A DNA stretch of 60,364 nt, taken from contig CAJXQR010000013.1 in assembly GCA_913058345.1 (NCBI GenBank), positions 1 through 60,364 of the forward strand, in the 5' to 3' direction. This stretch comes from an uncultured Gammaproteobacteria bacterium (lineage in GTDB: Bacteria > Pseudomonadota > Gammaproteobacteria > Pseudomonadales > Porticoccaceae). The notes under the pieces are model-generated. The model saw only the letters and a list, made by a program, of their open reading frames with translations, had not been told where the DNA came from and searched no databases. Of this stretch, positions 47,660 to 57,981 are shown one piece after another (within the stretch, counting starts at the first letter, position 1; each line of letters opens with the position of its first letter). A program made the position numbers and the translations under genes.

Positions 47660-49568
47660 GGGCTCTCTCGCTTGGGTTTACTGGGGCTAATAAAGCACTC
47701 CCCTCCTCGACCTCACTCTCGCTAACTTCGAGGAGCTCGGGATAATAGTTGAAGTAGGCATTAATCACATCCCGCGCGACCGGCGCCGCTGTGGAGCTAC
47801 CATGTTCACCGTTTTCAACAATCACCGCCACGGCTATTCGGGGGTTTTCAACGGGCGCGAAGGCAATAAAAAGGGCGTGATCGAGCTGTAATTTGGCGAG
47901 CTTACTGGCATCGTACCTTTCATCCTGTTTAATGCCGACCACCTGTGCAGTGCCTGTTTTACCGGCCATGGTGTAATCGATTTTACCCACGGCACGGCGG
48001 GCCGTACCCCGTAAATCCCTCACCACACCGACCATAGAATCGAGCACCAGATCCCAATAGCGCTCTGGGATTTCAGTCATTGCCGCTTGAGACACCGACG
48101 GCGTTGCTTCGTTGCCAATCCGGTTCACCAATTTGGGCTTATGTACCTCCCCCCGCATTGCCAGGCGACTGGTTACGACCGCCATTTGTAAAGGAGTTGC
48201 CAGCATGAAGCCCTGACCAATGCTGACATTAATCGTATCACCAGGATACCAGGCTCGCCCGCGAACACCTCGTTTCCAGTCCCGCGAAGGCATAATACCC
48301 TGAGCTTCTGCGGGTAGATCGATACCTGTCTTAACGCCATAACCAAAACGTGTTCCGTAGTCGTGAAGCACGTCAATACCGGCGCGAAAGCCAGTATCAT
48401 AAAAATACACATCACAGGATTGTACGATGGCATCGTAAAGACTAATTTTGCTGCCATGACCGCCACGCTTCCAGTCACGGTATTTATGTTCTTTATTTTC
48501 CAACTGATAAAAGCCCGGATCATAAATGCGATAACCCATGGTCACCGTCCCCGAGTCGAGAACCGCCAGGCCAAACGCGGGCTTCACCGTCGAACCCGGT
48601 GGGTATTGACCGCGTAAAGCGCGATCAAACAGCGGCTGCGCAGGTGAGCTGGTCAGCGCTTTATAAGCTTTCGTAGAGATACCTGTCACAAAGAGGTTGG
48701 GGTCATAAGAAGGCATACTGGCGAGTGCAAGCACCCCTCCAGTCACAGTATCGAGAGCAACTACAGCGCCACGCTCTTCACCCAGAGCCTCAATGGCAAC
48801 CTTCTGCAACCGACTGTCGAGGTTCAACTGTAAATCAGCACCCGGTACAGGGTCTGTCCGTTCGAGCACCCGCATGACCCGACCGCGGGCATTGGTCTCG
48901 ACATTCTCATAACCGACTTCGCCCAGTAATTGATCTTCATAAAATTTTTCAAGCCCGGTTTTACCGGTCATATGCGACCCTTTATAACGCCTGGGGTCGA
49001 AACTTTTTAATTCACGCTCATTAATGCGCCCTGTGTAGCCGAGCACATGGGCCAGCTCCTGGCCCAGAGGATATTCTCGGATAAGTTGCGCAGAAACTTC
49101 GACCCCGGACAAACGGTGTTCGTTAACCGCGAGAAGGGCTTGCTCTGCCTCACTGAGATTAAAGCGCAAAGGTACAGACTCGTAGGGACGGCGGCGTTTA
49201 ACGAGTTTTTCAAAACGTGCCAATTCCGTCTCTTTGAAAACCAGCAATTCGCCAATATCGCTGAGTAATTGTTCAAGGTTTTCAGTGCGTTCGACAACGA
49301 TGGACAGGGTAAAACTAGGGCGATTGTCGGCCAGGAGTACGCCATTGCGGTCGTAAATCAAGCCCCGTGCCGGCGGCAAAGCGCGCACAAGAATCCGATT
49401 GTTATCAGCCAGGGTGGCGAAATCCTGATGTCGATTAATCTGTAAATCGTGATAACGCCACAGTAAGACACCTAACATCAAAAACAGCACCAACAGAGTA
49501 AAACTGGCGCGTGCGGTATAAAGTCGCGACTCCCACTGGGGGTTTTTCAGGGTGCTGAAGTCTGCCAT
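47646..49568 (-). CDS. mrdA: Penicillin-binding protein 2
   Basis: Transpeptidase of the cell-elongation machinery, 640 residues. A single N-terminal membrane helix (residues 22-42) is followed by the pedestal domain (RGLIYDRNGVLLADNRPSF near 67) and the transpeptidase domain: GQYPPGSTVKPAFGLA (SxxK) near 325, the SCDVYFYDTGFRAG region near 385, and AGKTGTAQV (KTG) near 545. It follows rlmH after about 130 bases and overlaps mrdB. Confidence 0.96.
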   Translation of the reverse strand: MADFSTLKNPQWESRLYTARASFTLLVLFLMLGVLLWRYHDLQINRHQDFATLADNNRILVRALPPARGLIYDRNGVLLADNRPSFTLSIVVERTENLEQLLSDIGELLVFKETELARFEKLVKRRRPYESVPLRFNLSEAEQALLAVNEHRLSGVEVSAQLIREYPLGQELAHVLGYTGRINERELKSFDPRRYKGSHMTGKTGLEKFYEDQLLGEVGYENVETNARGRVMRVLERTDPVPGADLQLNLDSRLQKVAIEALGEERGAVVALDTVTGGVLALASMPSYDPNLFVTGISTKAYKALTSSPAQPLFDRALRGQYPPGSTVKPAFGLAVLDSGTVTMGYRIYDPGFYQLENKEHKYRDWKRGGHGSKISLYDAIVQSCDVYFYDTGFRAGIDVLHDYGTRFGYGVKTGIDLPAEAQGIMPSRDWKRGVRGRAWYPGDTINVSIGQGFMLATPLQMAVVTSRLAMRGEVHKPKLVNRIGNEATPSVSQAAMTEIPERYWDLVLDSMVGVVRDLRGTARRAVGKIDYTMAGKTGTAQVVGIKQDERYDASKLAKLQLDHALFIAFAPVENPRIAVAVIVENGEHGSSTAAPVARDVINAYFNYYPELLEVSESEVEEGSALLAPVNPSERAHESG

Positions 49569-49699
49569 TTTTAACTAAAGGAATTCCCGGCTACACACAT
49601 CTTGGCCTATAAACAGTAAAGCGACGAATGATGCCAAAGACGCTGCCACCCGTATATTTTTTATTGTCGTTATTTAACGGCGGTTCTATTGATAGCCCT

Positions 49700-50167
49700 C
49701 TACCTATGATAAGGGTGCCCCGCATTAATTGACCAGGCGCGGTAAAGCTGCTCGATCAAAATAATGCGCACTAGCGGATGCGGAAGAGTCAACGCCGACA
49801 GGGACCAGCAACTATTTGCCCGAGCTATGCACGTTTGGGCCAGTCCATCGGGGCCGCCAATTAATAAACTGAAGTTATCGCCACTACCCTGCCAGTCGAG
49901 CAAATTGCGCGCCAACTGATCGGTACCCCAGGGTTTGCCCTTTACCTCCAGTGCAATCACCCGGTCACCCTGACCAATGGCTTTGAGCATAGCTTCGCCT
50001 TCACTGGCGATGGCGCGATCCGGCGCCTCGTTCTTACGCCGCGCACCCAGTGGCACTTCAACCAGCTCAAGATGAAATTCGCCCGGTAGACGTTTGGCAT
50101 ATTCATCGTAGCCACTTTGCACCCAGCCCGGCATTTTGCTGCCGACGGCAATAATGCGCAGTCTCAC
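49700..50167 (-). CDS. rlmH: 23S rRNA pseudouridine-1915 N3-methyltransferase RlmH
   Basis: SPOUT methyltransferase acting on helix 69 of 23S rRNA. 155 residues, the family length; [20 protein letters not shown] at the start, [17 protein letters not shown] near 70, the SAM-binding LLIGGPDGL near 101, and the C-terminal [17 protein letters not shown]. The start is GTG at 50167, which agrees with relatives. The next minus-strand gene after rsfS. Confidence 0.97.
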   Translation of the reverse strand: MRLRIIAVGSKMPGWVQSGYDEYAKRLPGEFHLELVEVPLGARRKNEAPDRAIASEGEAMLKAIGQGDRVIALEVKGKPWGTDQLARNLLDWQGSGDNFSLLIGGPDGLAQTCIARANSCWSLSALTLPHPLVRIILIEQLYRAWSINAGHPYHR

Positions 50168-50197
50168 CTCTCGTTACCTTGCACTAAGAACGACATA

Positions 50198-50572
50198 TCA
50201 TGAATCATTGTCATCGAAATCGACATTCACTGCATTATCGGCCGCCGAACTGGGGCGCAGCGACCACAGTTTTTCCAGCTCGTAGAAAGCCCGCGTTGCC
50301 GGCTGCATCACGTGGACAATGACATCACCAAAATCAACCAGCACCCATTCGCCCTCGTCCAGCCCTTCGACGCCAATGGGCTGGAAGCCCGCTTTCTTAC
50401 CCGCTTCGACGGCGTTTTGTGCCAGCGCCTTGACCTGACGATTACTGGCGCCGCTAACCACGACCATGGTGTCAGTTATATCGCTGAGTTCGCGCACATC
50501 AATAGTGACCACGTCTTGACCTTTGACGTCTTCCAGCGCTGCAATAACAATCTTGTAAATATCATTACTCAT
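50198..50572 (-). CDS. rsfS: Ribosome silencing factor RsfS
   Basis: Binds ribosomal protein L14 and blocks subunit joining when nutrients are short. 124 residues with IDVRELSDITDTMVVVSGAS, NRQVKALAQNAVEAGKKAG, WVLVDFGDVIVHVMQPATR and FYELEKLWS. The ATG overlaps the nadD stop (ATGA). The acidic C-terminus NVDFDDNDS extends slightly beyond the common end. Confidence 0.96.
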   Translation of the reverse strand: MSNDIYKIVIAALEDVKGQDVVTIDVRELSDITDTMVVVSGASNRQVKALAQNAVEAGKKAGFQPIGVEGLDEGEWVLVDFGDVIVHVMQPATRAFYELEKLWSLRPSSAADNAVNVDFDDNDS

Positions 50573-51243
50573 GAATTTTCCTGCTTGTACAAGCCGTGTT
50601 GGTGAATATATTGAATGACCGCATCGGGCACCAGGTAGCGCACCGAGTGGCCAGTAGCGAGGTTCTCGCGGATTTGTGTTGCCGACACCGGCAGCAAGGT
50701 CATGGCTTCAACCAGCACACGGCCACTCGGTGAATGTGATATTAATTGCACATCATCGGTGTAACGCCCCGCCAACCACTGCGCGACAGGACCTGTCTCG
50801 GGCAAATGCCAACCGGGGCGGGCGGCAACGACAATATGGGCATAATCGCTCAATTCCTGCCAGCGCTGCCAGGTGTGTAAATTAACCAGTGAATCCATGC
50901 CAATGCAAAGACAGAGGGCAACGTCGCCACCCAACTCATTGCGCAACTGCGCTAATGTTTCAACGGTATAGGATAAACCTTCGCGGCGCAGCTCTCTGTC
51001 ATCCGCGAGCAAGCCATCACAATCCAGGCCCCCGTCGCCCGGCTCCCCACCGTCAATTGCGAGACGCAACATAGCGAGACGATGCTCAGCACTCACCCCA
51101 GGCCGTTCACGGTGGGGCGGTCGAGCCGACGGCATTAAATGCAATTCATCAAGGCCGAGGTGCTCGCGCAATTCGACAGCGGTGCGTAAATGTCCGATAT
51201 GCACAGGATCAAAAGTGCCGCCAAATATACCGACCGCTTTCAA
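50569..51243 (-). CDS. nadD: Nicotinate-nucleotide adenylyltransferase
   Basis: Makes nicotinic acid adenine dinucleotide in NAD synthesis. The nucleotidyltransferase motif GIFGGTFDPVHIGHLR lies at residues 5-20, and the second motif is VSATQIRENLATG near residue 197. 224 residues. The start is a TTG at 51243 with GGAAACG upstream. It lies 48 bases downstream of proA and overlaps rsfS by four bases. Confidence 0.95.
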   Translation of the reverse strand: MKAVGIFGGTFDPVHIGHLRTAVELREHLGLDELHLMPSARPPHRERPGVSAEHRLAMLRLAIDGGEPGDGGLDCDGLLADDRELRREGLSYTVETLAQLRNELGGDVALCLCIGMDSLVNLHTWQRWQELSDYAHIVVAARPGWHLPETGPVAQWLAGRYTDDVQLISHSPSGRVLVEAMTLLPVSATQIRENLATGHSVRYLVPDAVIQYIHQHGLYKQENS

Positions 51244-51291
51244 AATTGGGACGTTTCCTGATAGCCCGCGTCTGCTTTATTCACACCTACT

Positions 51292-52560
51292 TTATTCACG
51301 TATGTGCCCATCGCCCAGCACAATATATTTCTGGCTGGTAAGTCCCTCAAGACCCACCGGGCCACGCGCATGAATTTTATCGGTCGAAATACCAATCTCT
51401 GCACCAAGACCATATTCAAAGCCATCGGCAAAGCGGGTGGAGGCGTTGATCATCACTGAGCTGGAGTCGACCTCATTCAAAAAGCGCCGCCCTCGAGTGT
51501 AATCTTCGGTAACGATGGCTTCGGTGTGGCGCGAGCTATACCGCTCGATATGATCCATCGCCCCATCCATATCAGCCACCACACGGATCGCCAAAATCGG
51601 CGCCAGATATTCCGCCTGCCAGTCGTTTTCGCTGGCCGCTGAGCAGGCCTGTTTTGATGCGGCAATAATTGCGCGGCCCCGCTCACAGGCGCGCATTTCA
51701 ACGCCCTCGTCGCCATAAGCGACTGCCAGACGAGGTAAAATGGCCTCTGCCACCCCCTCGGCAACCAGTAGCGTTTCCATGGCATTACAGACACCGTAGC
51801 GATGGGTTTTGGCATTAAACGCGATATTAAAGGCTTTTTCGAGATCCGCCTTATCGTCGATGTAAACATGGCAAACACCGTCTAAGTGCTTGATAACAGG
51901 GATGGTCGCCTCGCGACTAATGCGCTCGATCAAGCCTTTGCCGCCCCGTGGCACAATCACATCGACATAATCAGACAACGTGACCAACTCACCCACCGCG
52001 CTGCGATCAGTCGTTTCCACCACTTGCACTGCCGTATCAGGCAAGCCGGCCTTTTCCAGGCCTTTACGAATACAGCCCGCAATGGCCTGGTTAGAATGAA
52101 TAGATTCGCTACCACCGCGCAAAATAGCGGCATTGCCAGATTTCAAGCACAGGCTTGCCGCTTCGACCGTCACATTGGGGCGGGACTCATAGATAATGCC
52201 AATCACGCCCAAGGGCACACGCATTTTACCCACCTGGATACCACTCGGTCGGTAATTCATAGACGTCACTTCGCCGATTGGATCGGGTAATGCCGCCACC
52301 TGGCGCAAGCCTTCTATCATACCGTCGACGCGAGCGGGCGTTAGCTCGAGCCGGTCGAGCAGTGCCGCGTCCAGGTCATTACTGCGACCACTGTCCATAT
52401 CACGGGCATTGGCATTGGCCAGCAGGGCACGACCCGCATCCAGAGCGTCGGCAATCGCCAGCAAGGCTTTGTTCTTTACCCCGCTGTCAGAACGCGCCAT
52501 CACTCGGCCAGCAGCACGGGCGCTGCCACCCAGACTTTGCATATACGCTTTAATATCCAT
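51292..52560 (-). CDS. proA: Gamma-glutamyl phosphate reductase
   Basis: Second enzyme of proline synthesis, reducing gamma-glutamyl phosphate to glutamate semialdehyde with NADPH. 422 residues with the [20 protein letters not shown] segment, [37 protein letters not shown], the catalytic Cys in [12 protein letters not shown], and [20 protein letters not shown]. First gene of the minus-strand array leading to nadD. Confidence 0.97.
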   Translation of the reverse strand: MDIKAYMQSLGGSARAAGRVMARSDSGVKNKALLAIADALDAGRALLANANARDMDSGRSNDLDAALLDRLELTPARVDGMIEGLRQVAALPDPIGEVTSMNYRPSGIQVGKMRVPLGVIGIIYESRPNVTVEAASLCLKSGNAAILRGGSESIHSNQAIAGCIRKGLEKAGLPDTAVQVVETTDRSAVGELVTLSDYVDVIVPRGGKGLIERISREATIPVIKHLDGVCHVYIDDKADLEKAFNIAFNAKTHRYGVCNAMETLLVAEGVAEAILPRLAVAYGDEGVEMRACERGRAIIAASKQACSAASENDWQAEYLAPILAIRVVADMDGAMDHIERYSSRHTEAIVTEDYTRGRRFLNEVDSSSVMINASTRFADGFEYGLGAEIGISTDKIHARGPVGLEGLTSQKYIVLGDGHIRE

Positions 52561-52810
52561 TCGATTTCTCTGTGCTATTTTTCAGTGCTAATTCTATAAA
52601 CTCTAGCCTGTTTTAAGCTGAGCTCATCATGCGCTTCATTATAGCGCGAGGCCCGTGTCTACCGCGAGAGACAAAGACTGCTCTATCGGACGCTATTTGC
52701 ACAGGCGCCGTTTGCAGACGGGTAATGCTTTGTGCATTATCAACCTCACCTTCTCATCAGTACAGGTTTCCTATCAATTCAATGACGACTTCCAACATCA
52801 GGAGAAAAAC

Positions 52811-53272
52811 GTGAAACAACTCGGTCAAGGCTTCTACTGGCAGGATCTATCCGTCGGTGATCAATATAAATCCTGGGGCAGGACGGTACTCGAAGCTGAT
52901 ATCTGCGCCTTTGTTAACCTTATTGGCCTGCACGAAGTGGTGTTTAGCGACCGGGAGTTTCTGCGTGAAAAGTCAGTGATTAAAGAACCTTTCGCGCCCG
53001 GCGCTCTCGTTTACAGTTTTGCCGAAGGTCTGCTGCTCCCCACTATGCAAGGCACCGGCATGGCTTTTCTCAATATGGAGCTGGATATGAAGCGCCCCTG
53101 CCTGGCGGGCGATACTATTCACGTCGAACTGGAAATTACTGAAGTGCGCGAAACCAGCAAGGGTAATCGCGGCCTGGTGCGCACCTTTAACAAAGTGGTC
53201 AATCAGAACGGAGACATTGTGCTGACGTATAACCCTCTGCGCATGCTCAAGGGCCGTCCGGCTGACGAATAG
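52811..53272 (+). CDS. MaoC-like hotdog-fold dehydratase
   Basis: Single hotdog domain of the MaoC type, about 153 residues, related to enoyl-CoA hydratases. The pattern YWQDLSVGDQYKSWGRTVLE, ADICAFVNLIGLHEVVFSD, FAPGALVYSFAEGLL and GDTIHVELEITEVRET supports the fold. The usual hydratase Asp-His pair is not obvious, since the segment reads NLIGLHEVV. I start it at GTG 52811 because GGAGAAAAAC sits just upstream; a longer frame from 52655 looks non-coding. Substrate unknown. Confidence 0.8.
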   Translation: MKQLGQGFYWQDLSVGDQYKSWGRTVLEADICAFVNLIGLHEVVFSDREFLREKSVIKEPFAPGALVYSFAEGLLLPTMQGTGMAFLNMELDMKRPCLAGDTIHVELEITEVRETSKGNRGLVRTFNKVVNQNGDIVLTYNPLRMLKGRPADE

Positions 53273-53290
53273 GAATATAGGTACTGAAAA

Positions 53291-53329
53291 TAAAAAAAGC
53301 TGAGCTGTATTGAACGCTCAGCCGAACTT
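53291..53329 (-). terminator. Rho-independent terminator of the LON-domain gene
   Basis: GCTGAGC (53299-53305) pairs with GCTCAGC (53316-53322). Read on the minus strand the stem is followed at once by a run of seven T, ideal for the gene ending at 53350. On the plus strand a CTTTTT lies a few bases after the stem, so it may also serve the MaoC-like gene. Confidence 0.8.
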
Positions 53330-53349
53330 TTTATTAACAGCTTTTCAGG

Positions 53350-53955
53350 CTACGGTGCAGGCCTAGCGCCACGCATACGTAGCTCAATCACCCACTTTTT
53401 AATTTCCAGTAAACGCTCGTCCACCGTCGCCATAGCCAACAACGAGCGTTTGCGCTCCGGGTCAACCGGCAGTACCCCAGCCAAACGCCAAACTAATGTC
53501 GCCCTGGTTAAATCGGCAAGAAATAGCGATTTATCAATCCCCATATGAGAGGCCAGACTTTCCAGCATATCCACCAGGTCATCTTCAGCGAAACCGATAG
53601 GTTCATCGTTATCGACAGCGAAAATTTCGGCATCACCAAACATCAGTCCGTCTTCTTCAACACGGGTAGCCCCAATATGAACACGCTGCTCGCCTTGCAC
53701 GACAATTGAGAGCAGGCCGTTAGGTTGTTGCTCAAAATCGCGGATCGTGACTAGCGTACCCCAGGGGAAAACCTCAGGCGTAGCACCCACTTCTCTGCCG
53801 CCCACGATGGGCAAGATGCCGAAGGGTTTACTATTAGCCATCGATTCTTTCACCAACCGCAAATAGCGCTGTTCAAAAATTTGCATACGGCTGCTGATGG
53901 TCGGGTACAAAATAATCTGCAGAGGGAACAGGGCTATTTCTTCTTGACGCAACAT
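53350..53955 (-). CDS. LON peptidase substrate-binding-domain protein
   Basis: Stand-alone copy of the N-terminal substrate-binding domain of Lon (201 residues) without ATPase or protease. Signatures are IALFPLQIILYPTISSRMQI, FEQRYLRLVKESMANSKPFG, GTLVTIRDFEQQPNGLLSIV and the helical second half. The function is not established; such proteins may deliver or compete for substrates. The Lon-like protease at 37.5-40.0 kb lacks this domain, but no linkage is shown. Confidence 0.9.
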   Translation of the reverse strand: MLRQEEIALFPLQIILYPTISSRMQIFEQRYLRLVKESMANSKPFGILPIVGGREVGATPEVFPWGTLVTIRDFEQQPNGLLSIVVQGEQRVHIGATRVEEDGLMFGDAEIFAVDNDEPIGFAEDDLVDMLESLASHMGIDKSLFLADLTRATLVWRLAGVLPVDPERKRSLLAMATVDERLLEIKKWVIELRMRGARPAP

Positions 53956-54039
53956 CTATAATGCCCTCGCTAAAAAGTATTATTTTAATCCGTGCTTAAC
54001 CTACCAATGACCTGCCAACAGCCTTGTATCAAAAATGAC

Positions 54040-55428
54040 TTACAGACGATATAGACCATTGAGTGCAGCCATTCGATACGCTTCTGCCATAGTAGGGTAA
54101 TTAAAGGTCGTGTTTACAAAATATTCAATCGTATTCGCTGTTCCCTTCTGCTTCATTATCGCCTGACCAATATGAATAATCTCTGCAGCCTGATACCCGA
54201 AACAATGAATACCCAGTATTTGAAGAGTTTCTCGGTGAAAATAAATCTTCAGCATACCCACCGCCTCCCGTGCAATTTGCGCTCGCGCTAAGTTTGCAAA
54301 GCTGGCCGTCCCTATTTCATAGGGAATATTTTCCTTCGACAACTCTTCACCGGTCTTACCGACCGAGCTAATCTCTGGAATGGTGTAAATACCGATGGGG
54401 ACATCATCAACAAAGTAATTATCCTCTCCCAACAATGCAACTGCTGCCGCCCGCCCCTGATCATAAGCAGCGCTCGCCAGACTGGGCCAGCCAATCACAT
54501 CACCCGCCGCATAAATATCAGGATTGGCTGTTTGGTAATGCTCGTTTACCTCCAACTGCCCTCTATGGTTGGCCTTCAGATTGACCTTTTCAAGCCCCAA
54601 GTTGGCGGTATTGCCACTGCGACCATTACACCAAAGCAGAGCATCGGCTCGCACACGCCTGCCAGAATGCAGGTGTAAGGTGATATTTTTATCAGTGGTT
54701 TCCAACGACTTAAACGCTTCATTCTGGTGGATAACCACCCGCTGATCCCGCAGGTGGTAGCTTAATGCATCTGAGATTTCACTATCCAGAAAGGACAGCA
54801 AGCGCGGATTGCTGTCAACAAGATCAACCTTCATACCAAGCCCGGCAAATATCGAGGCATATTCGCAACCGATAACGCCACCTCCATACACCAAAATACG
54901 TTTTGGGGTATGGGCCATAGATAGTATTGTGTCGCTGTCATAAACTCGCGCGTGTTCAAAATCGATGTCATTGGGGTGATACGGGCTTGAACCCGTTGCA
55001 ATGACACTTTTTTTATAGAACACGAAATCTGTCGAGCCCTGCAGGGTTTTAACTTCAATGCAACCCTCTTCACGAAATGCAGCCTGACCGAAAATAATAT
55101 CGATACGGTTACGTGCATAGAGAGAGGTACGCAGCTTAACCTGACTTTCGATAATCTTTTCTGTGCGTTTCAATAGATTGGGAAATGAAAACCAACGGGG
55201 CTCACCCACATCGCGAAACATACTGTCAGAATTATAGCGGATAGTATGGCGTACCGAATGTCTGAGTGCTTTGGAAGGAATCGTGCCTAAATGCGCACAG
55301 GAACCACCAACTTCATTTCTATTTTCAATAATCGCGACTCGATTACCTCGTTTTGAGGCTCTCATTGCGGCGGCTTCACCCGCCGGGCCAGCACCAATAA
55401 TCACTAAATCATAGTTAAAGCTGGGCAT
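54040..55428 (-). CDS. sthA: Soluble pyridine nucleotide transhydrogenase
   Basis: Cytoplasmic FAD enzyme that exchanges hydride between NADPH and NAD+. About 462 residues from the ATG at 55428 (AAGGA upstream). FAD motif [16 protein letters not shown] at the start; [19 protein letters not shown], where only one of the two disulfide cysteines of related reductases is present, as expected for SthA; NAD-binding [16 protein letters not shown] near 180; and the C-terminal [21 protein letters not shown]. Confidence 0.96.
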   Translation of the reverse strand: MPSFNYDLVIIGAGPAGEAAAMRASKRGNRVAIIENRNEVGGSCAHLGTIPSKALRHSVRHTIRYNSDSMFRDVGEPRWFSFPNLLKRTEKIIESQVKLRTSLYARNRIDIIFGQAAFREEGCIEVKTLQGSTDFVFYKKSVIATGSSPYHPNDIDFEHARVYDSDTILSMAHTPKRILVYGGGVIGCEYASIFAGLGMKVDLVDSNPRLLSFLDSEISDALSYHLRDQRVVIHQNEAFKSLETTDKNITLHLHSGRRVRADALLWCNGRSGNTANLGLEKVNLKANHRGQLEVNEHYQTANPDIYAAGDVIGWPSLASAAYDQGRAAAVALLGEDNYFVDDVPIGIYTIPEISSVGKTGEELSKENIPYEIGTASFANLARAQIAREAVGMLKIYFHRETLQILGIHCFGYQAAEIIHIGQAIMKQKGTANTIEYFVNTTFNYPTMAEAYRMAALNGLYRL

Positions 55429-55648
55429 AACAATCCTTATAGGGAGACTGCACAAGGCGATAAGTTAACACAACATGTTTCAGAAGGGCGTTCAACGCTA
55501 GGCGTGACCGCCTTCATTATATTTCTCAAAGGGTTTTTCGGCCATGCATTTTTACAAGTGACGATAATTAAACACCATCGGTTTTCAGGATTTACCCCCC
55601 ATGATGGTTGGAGTAGCATGCAGCTTCCATCAATTAGAGATAAGAATA

Positions 55649-56077
55649 ATGAATGCACCAGATATACTGACCATGAACCCCGCCCTCTTCGCTCTCGCCG
55701 GATTTGCCGGCTGGACGATACTACTGTTATTAACCGTCGCCAATTTGCGCATGGCGAATTTCTTCACCGGCAAAAAAGCCATTAATGCTTTCTCGCCCAG
55801 TGGTGACGACCTACCCGGTTTTGGCCAACGCGTCACGCGCGCCCATTTAAACTGCACCGAAACCCTGCCGGTTTTTGCCGCACTGGTCGCCGCTGCGGGC
55901 TTATCTGGACAATTTTCAATCATGGAAGGTACGGTGATGTTCGTACTGTATGCGCGCATCGGCCAATCCCTTGCCCATATGATATCTACAGCCACTCTCG
56001 TCGTTTGGGTACGCGCCACGTTTTTCTTTGTACAGGTTTTATTAATGGCCTGGTATGCCATACAACTCGTGTTCTAA
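55649..56077 (+). CDS. MAPEG-family membrane protein
   Basis: Membrane protein with four hydrophobic segments, 142 residues, of the eicosanoid/glutathione-metabolism (MAPEG) family. The segments RVTRAHLNCTETLPVFAALV and ARIGQSLAHMISTATLVVWV match the helix-2 region and the later conserved arginine region. Some bacterial members have glutathione transferase activity; this one is not defined. I start it at the ATG at 55649 (MNAPDIL); the frame opens at 55601. Confidence 0.86.
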   Translation: MNAPDILTMNPALFALAGFAGWTILLLLTVANLRMANFFTGKKAINAFSPSGDDLPGFGQRVTRAHLNCTETLPVFAALVAAAGLSGQFSIMEGTVMFVLYARIGQSLAHMISTATLVVWVRATFFFVQVLLMAWYAIQLVF

Positions 56078-56098
56078 TAAACTGATCGATAAAAACAC

Positions 56099-56136
56099 AT
56101 GGGCTGCTGACATAAGCACCGGCGTGAGCAGCCCAT
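56099..56136 (+). terminator. Hairpin after the MAPEG gene
   Basis: Perfect 10-bp stem ATGGGCTGCT / AGCAGCCCAT with an 18-base loop, 22 bases after the stop. No T-run follows, so it may be a weak terminator or an RNA-stabilising structure. Confidence 0.45.
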
Positions 56137-56232
56137 TCATCATTACCGAACCCACTGATCACTGTTTATTCGACCCCAGCTCAAACCGCTATTTCACACT
56201 GTTTAATTAACCGCGTTTATCGAGCCCTCCGA

Positions 56233-57441
56233 ATGTTTGAAAATGCCTTGTTGCTCGCTGTTGCCTGCATGGTTACCGCACTACTGTTTCATCCGAAAGT
56301 ACGCTTTTCTCGCAACTGGCGGGCGACAGTCACTCCACTGGCATCCATTATTGGCAGCGGTTTTTTAGTTGCGGCACCATTGTTGTCCCACGCTGTTAAC
56401 GGCTGGGCCTTCTTTGCCATGGCCGGTATTGTGATACTCGCCTACGGCATTGGCGAAGTGATTCGCTTTAATATCTATCATAGCGAACCTCTCTTAAAGA
56501 GTCCGCAGACACCACCTTTACTACTCAACTTGGAACGAATTTCCAGCCTGACGTTGAGTATCGCCTATGTAATTTCAGTCGCCTTTTATTTGCGTTTACT
56601 GGCGTCCTTTCTCTTGCACTCAATGGACCTCAAGGACGGTATTTACGCCAACATACTGACCACTGTCGTATTACTTAGCATTGCATTCATCGGGCTATGG
56701 CGCGGACTGGAGGGACTGGAAAAGCTAGAAGAATCAGCTGTCAATATCAAGCTGGCAATTATTGCTGCACTCTTAGTAGGCTTGGTGGGATACGACCTAA
56801 ACTGGCTGAGCCAGTCTGAAAATCAAATCAATTACACACCGTTAGCCGACTGGCCCCATGCCATGCGCCTATTGGCTGGCATACTATTGATTGTGCAGGG
56901 TTTTGAAACTTCACGTTACCTGGGTGATGAATACGATGCTCAAACCCGTATCCGCACCATGCGCTTTGCCCAGTTACTTACAGCCGCTATCTATTTACTG
57001 TTTATTGGCCTTTCTCTACCCCTGCTCAATGGCTTCAATGAGCCACGCAACGAAACCGCCATCATTACATTATCAGGGATGATCTCACCCTTATTGCCGG
57101 CGATGCTAGTCATCGCCGCAGTAATGAGCCAATTTAGTGCGGCCGTGGCCGATACTGCCGGCTCGGGCGGGCTTTTTGCAGAATTCAGTCGTCGTCGTTT
57201 TAGCCCGCGTTTGGGTTATGTCCTGGTCGTAATACTCGCGATTGTTTTAGTCTGGTCGGCGGATATTTTTGAAATTATTACCATCGCTTCAAGAGCTTTC
57301 GTTGCCTATTATCTACTGCAATGTCTGGTTGCATTGTGCATTAGTTATCGTCGCGGGTGCTGGCTGCAAAGTATTGGATTTATGTTCATTGCCTGTATCT
57401 TGCTACTAGTACTACTGTTTGCCACCCCCAATGGCGCGTAG
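56233..57441 (+). CDS. APC-superfamily-like membrane permease
   Basis: Integral membrane protein of 402 residues with about eleven hydrophobic segments. The motif ASIIGSGFLVAAPLLS near residue 37 resembles the broken first helix of LeuT-fold (APC) transporters, and the segment LLIVQGFETSRYLGDEYDAQ near residue 220 recalls the sixth helix region of that fold. The C-terminal helices follow the same layout. It probably transports an amino acid, amine or organic ion, but the substrate is unknown. No neighbour suggests one. Confidence 0.7.
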   Translation: MFENALLLAVACMVTALLFHPKVRFSRNWRATVTPLASIIGSGFLVAAPLLSHAVNGWAFFAMAGIVILAYGIGEVIRFNIYHSEPLLKSPQTPPLLLNLERISSLTLSIAYVISVAFYLRLLASFLLHSMDLKDGIYANILTTVVLLSIAFIGLWRGLEGLEKLEESAVNIKLAIIAALLVGLVGYDLNWLSQSENQINYTPLADWPHAMRLLAGILLIVQGFETSRYLGDEYDAQTRIRTMRFAQLLTAAIYLLFIGLSLPLLNGFNEPRNETAIITLSGMISPLLPAMLVIAAVMSQFSAAVADTAGSGGLFAEFSRRRFSPRLGYVLVVILAIVLVWSADIFEIITIASRAFVAYYLLQCLVALCISYRRGCWLQSIGFMFIACILLLVLLFATPNGA

Positions 57442-57555
57442 CTAATCACACTGAGTTTGAGGCAGAGTCTTTTGGGCGCACAACTGAAAACGCAGTGAGT
57501 CTTTGTTTAAACCGGGTTTCTACACTGTGCCGGGTATGGACGTCGGCACAACGCC

Positions 57556-57933
57556 CTATTTTTCCTGAAACCGTCGATAGATATCGTGCAAAACAAAGCC
57601 ATAAATAAGTAAATTAGCACCGAGCGCAATCCCACCCAAAACTAGTGTCATTGTTTGAGTCATACCATCAGGATAAAACAGCGCGACCAGATAGTGCTCA
57701 ATAAACCCACCGGTATAAGCCCTTTCACCGGCCAGCACGCGCAACTGTTTTTCCAACGGTGTTAAAGGACAGGTCCACTGGAAAAACTCGATAAGAGAAA
57801 TCCATACCGCTAAGGGCAAATGCAGCCACACTAGCCATGAGCGCCAGAAATAAAGCAGACCACCAAGCAGGCCATAAAGAATAAACAATAAATGACTAAC
57901 AAGTACGACATCTGCCAGCACCTGAAACAACAT
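57556..57933 (-). CDS. DUF2784 family membrane protein
   Basis: Small membrane protein, 125 residues, with three or four hydrophobic segments. The pattern ADVVLVSHLLFILYGLLGGL at the start, IEFFQWTCPLTPLEKQLR in the middle, and YTGGFIEHYLVALFYPDGM is that of DUF2784. The function is unknown. It is divergent from the barrel gene, with a perfect palindrome between them. Confidence 0.88.
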   Translation of the reverse strand: MLFQVLADVVLVSHLLFILYGLLGGLLYFWRSWLVWLHLPLAVWISLIEFFQWTCPLTPLEKQLRVLAGERAYTGGFIEHYLVALFYPDGMTQTMTLVLGGIALGANLLIYGFVLHDIYRRFQEK

Positions 57934-57981
57934 AACTTTTTCTCCCTCCTATTGATAAAAGCTGGAAAACCGCCTATAGCT

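Noticed and set aside
50569-52560. proA placed upstream of nadD as an unusual arrangement
   Set aside because: This order is found in several gammaproteobacteria and is not noteworthy.
52655-52810. Upstream extension of the MaoC-like protein
   Set aside because: The added 52 residues look non-coding, and a strong GGAG-GTG start lies at 52811.
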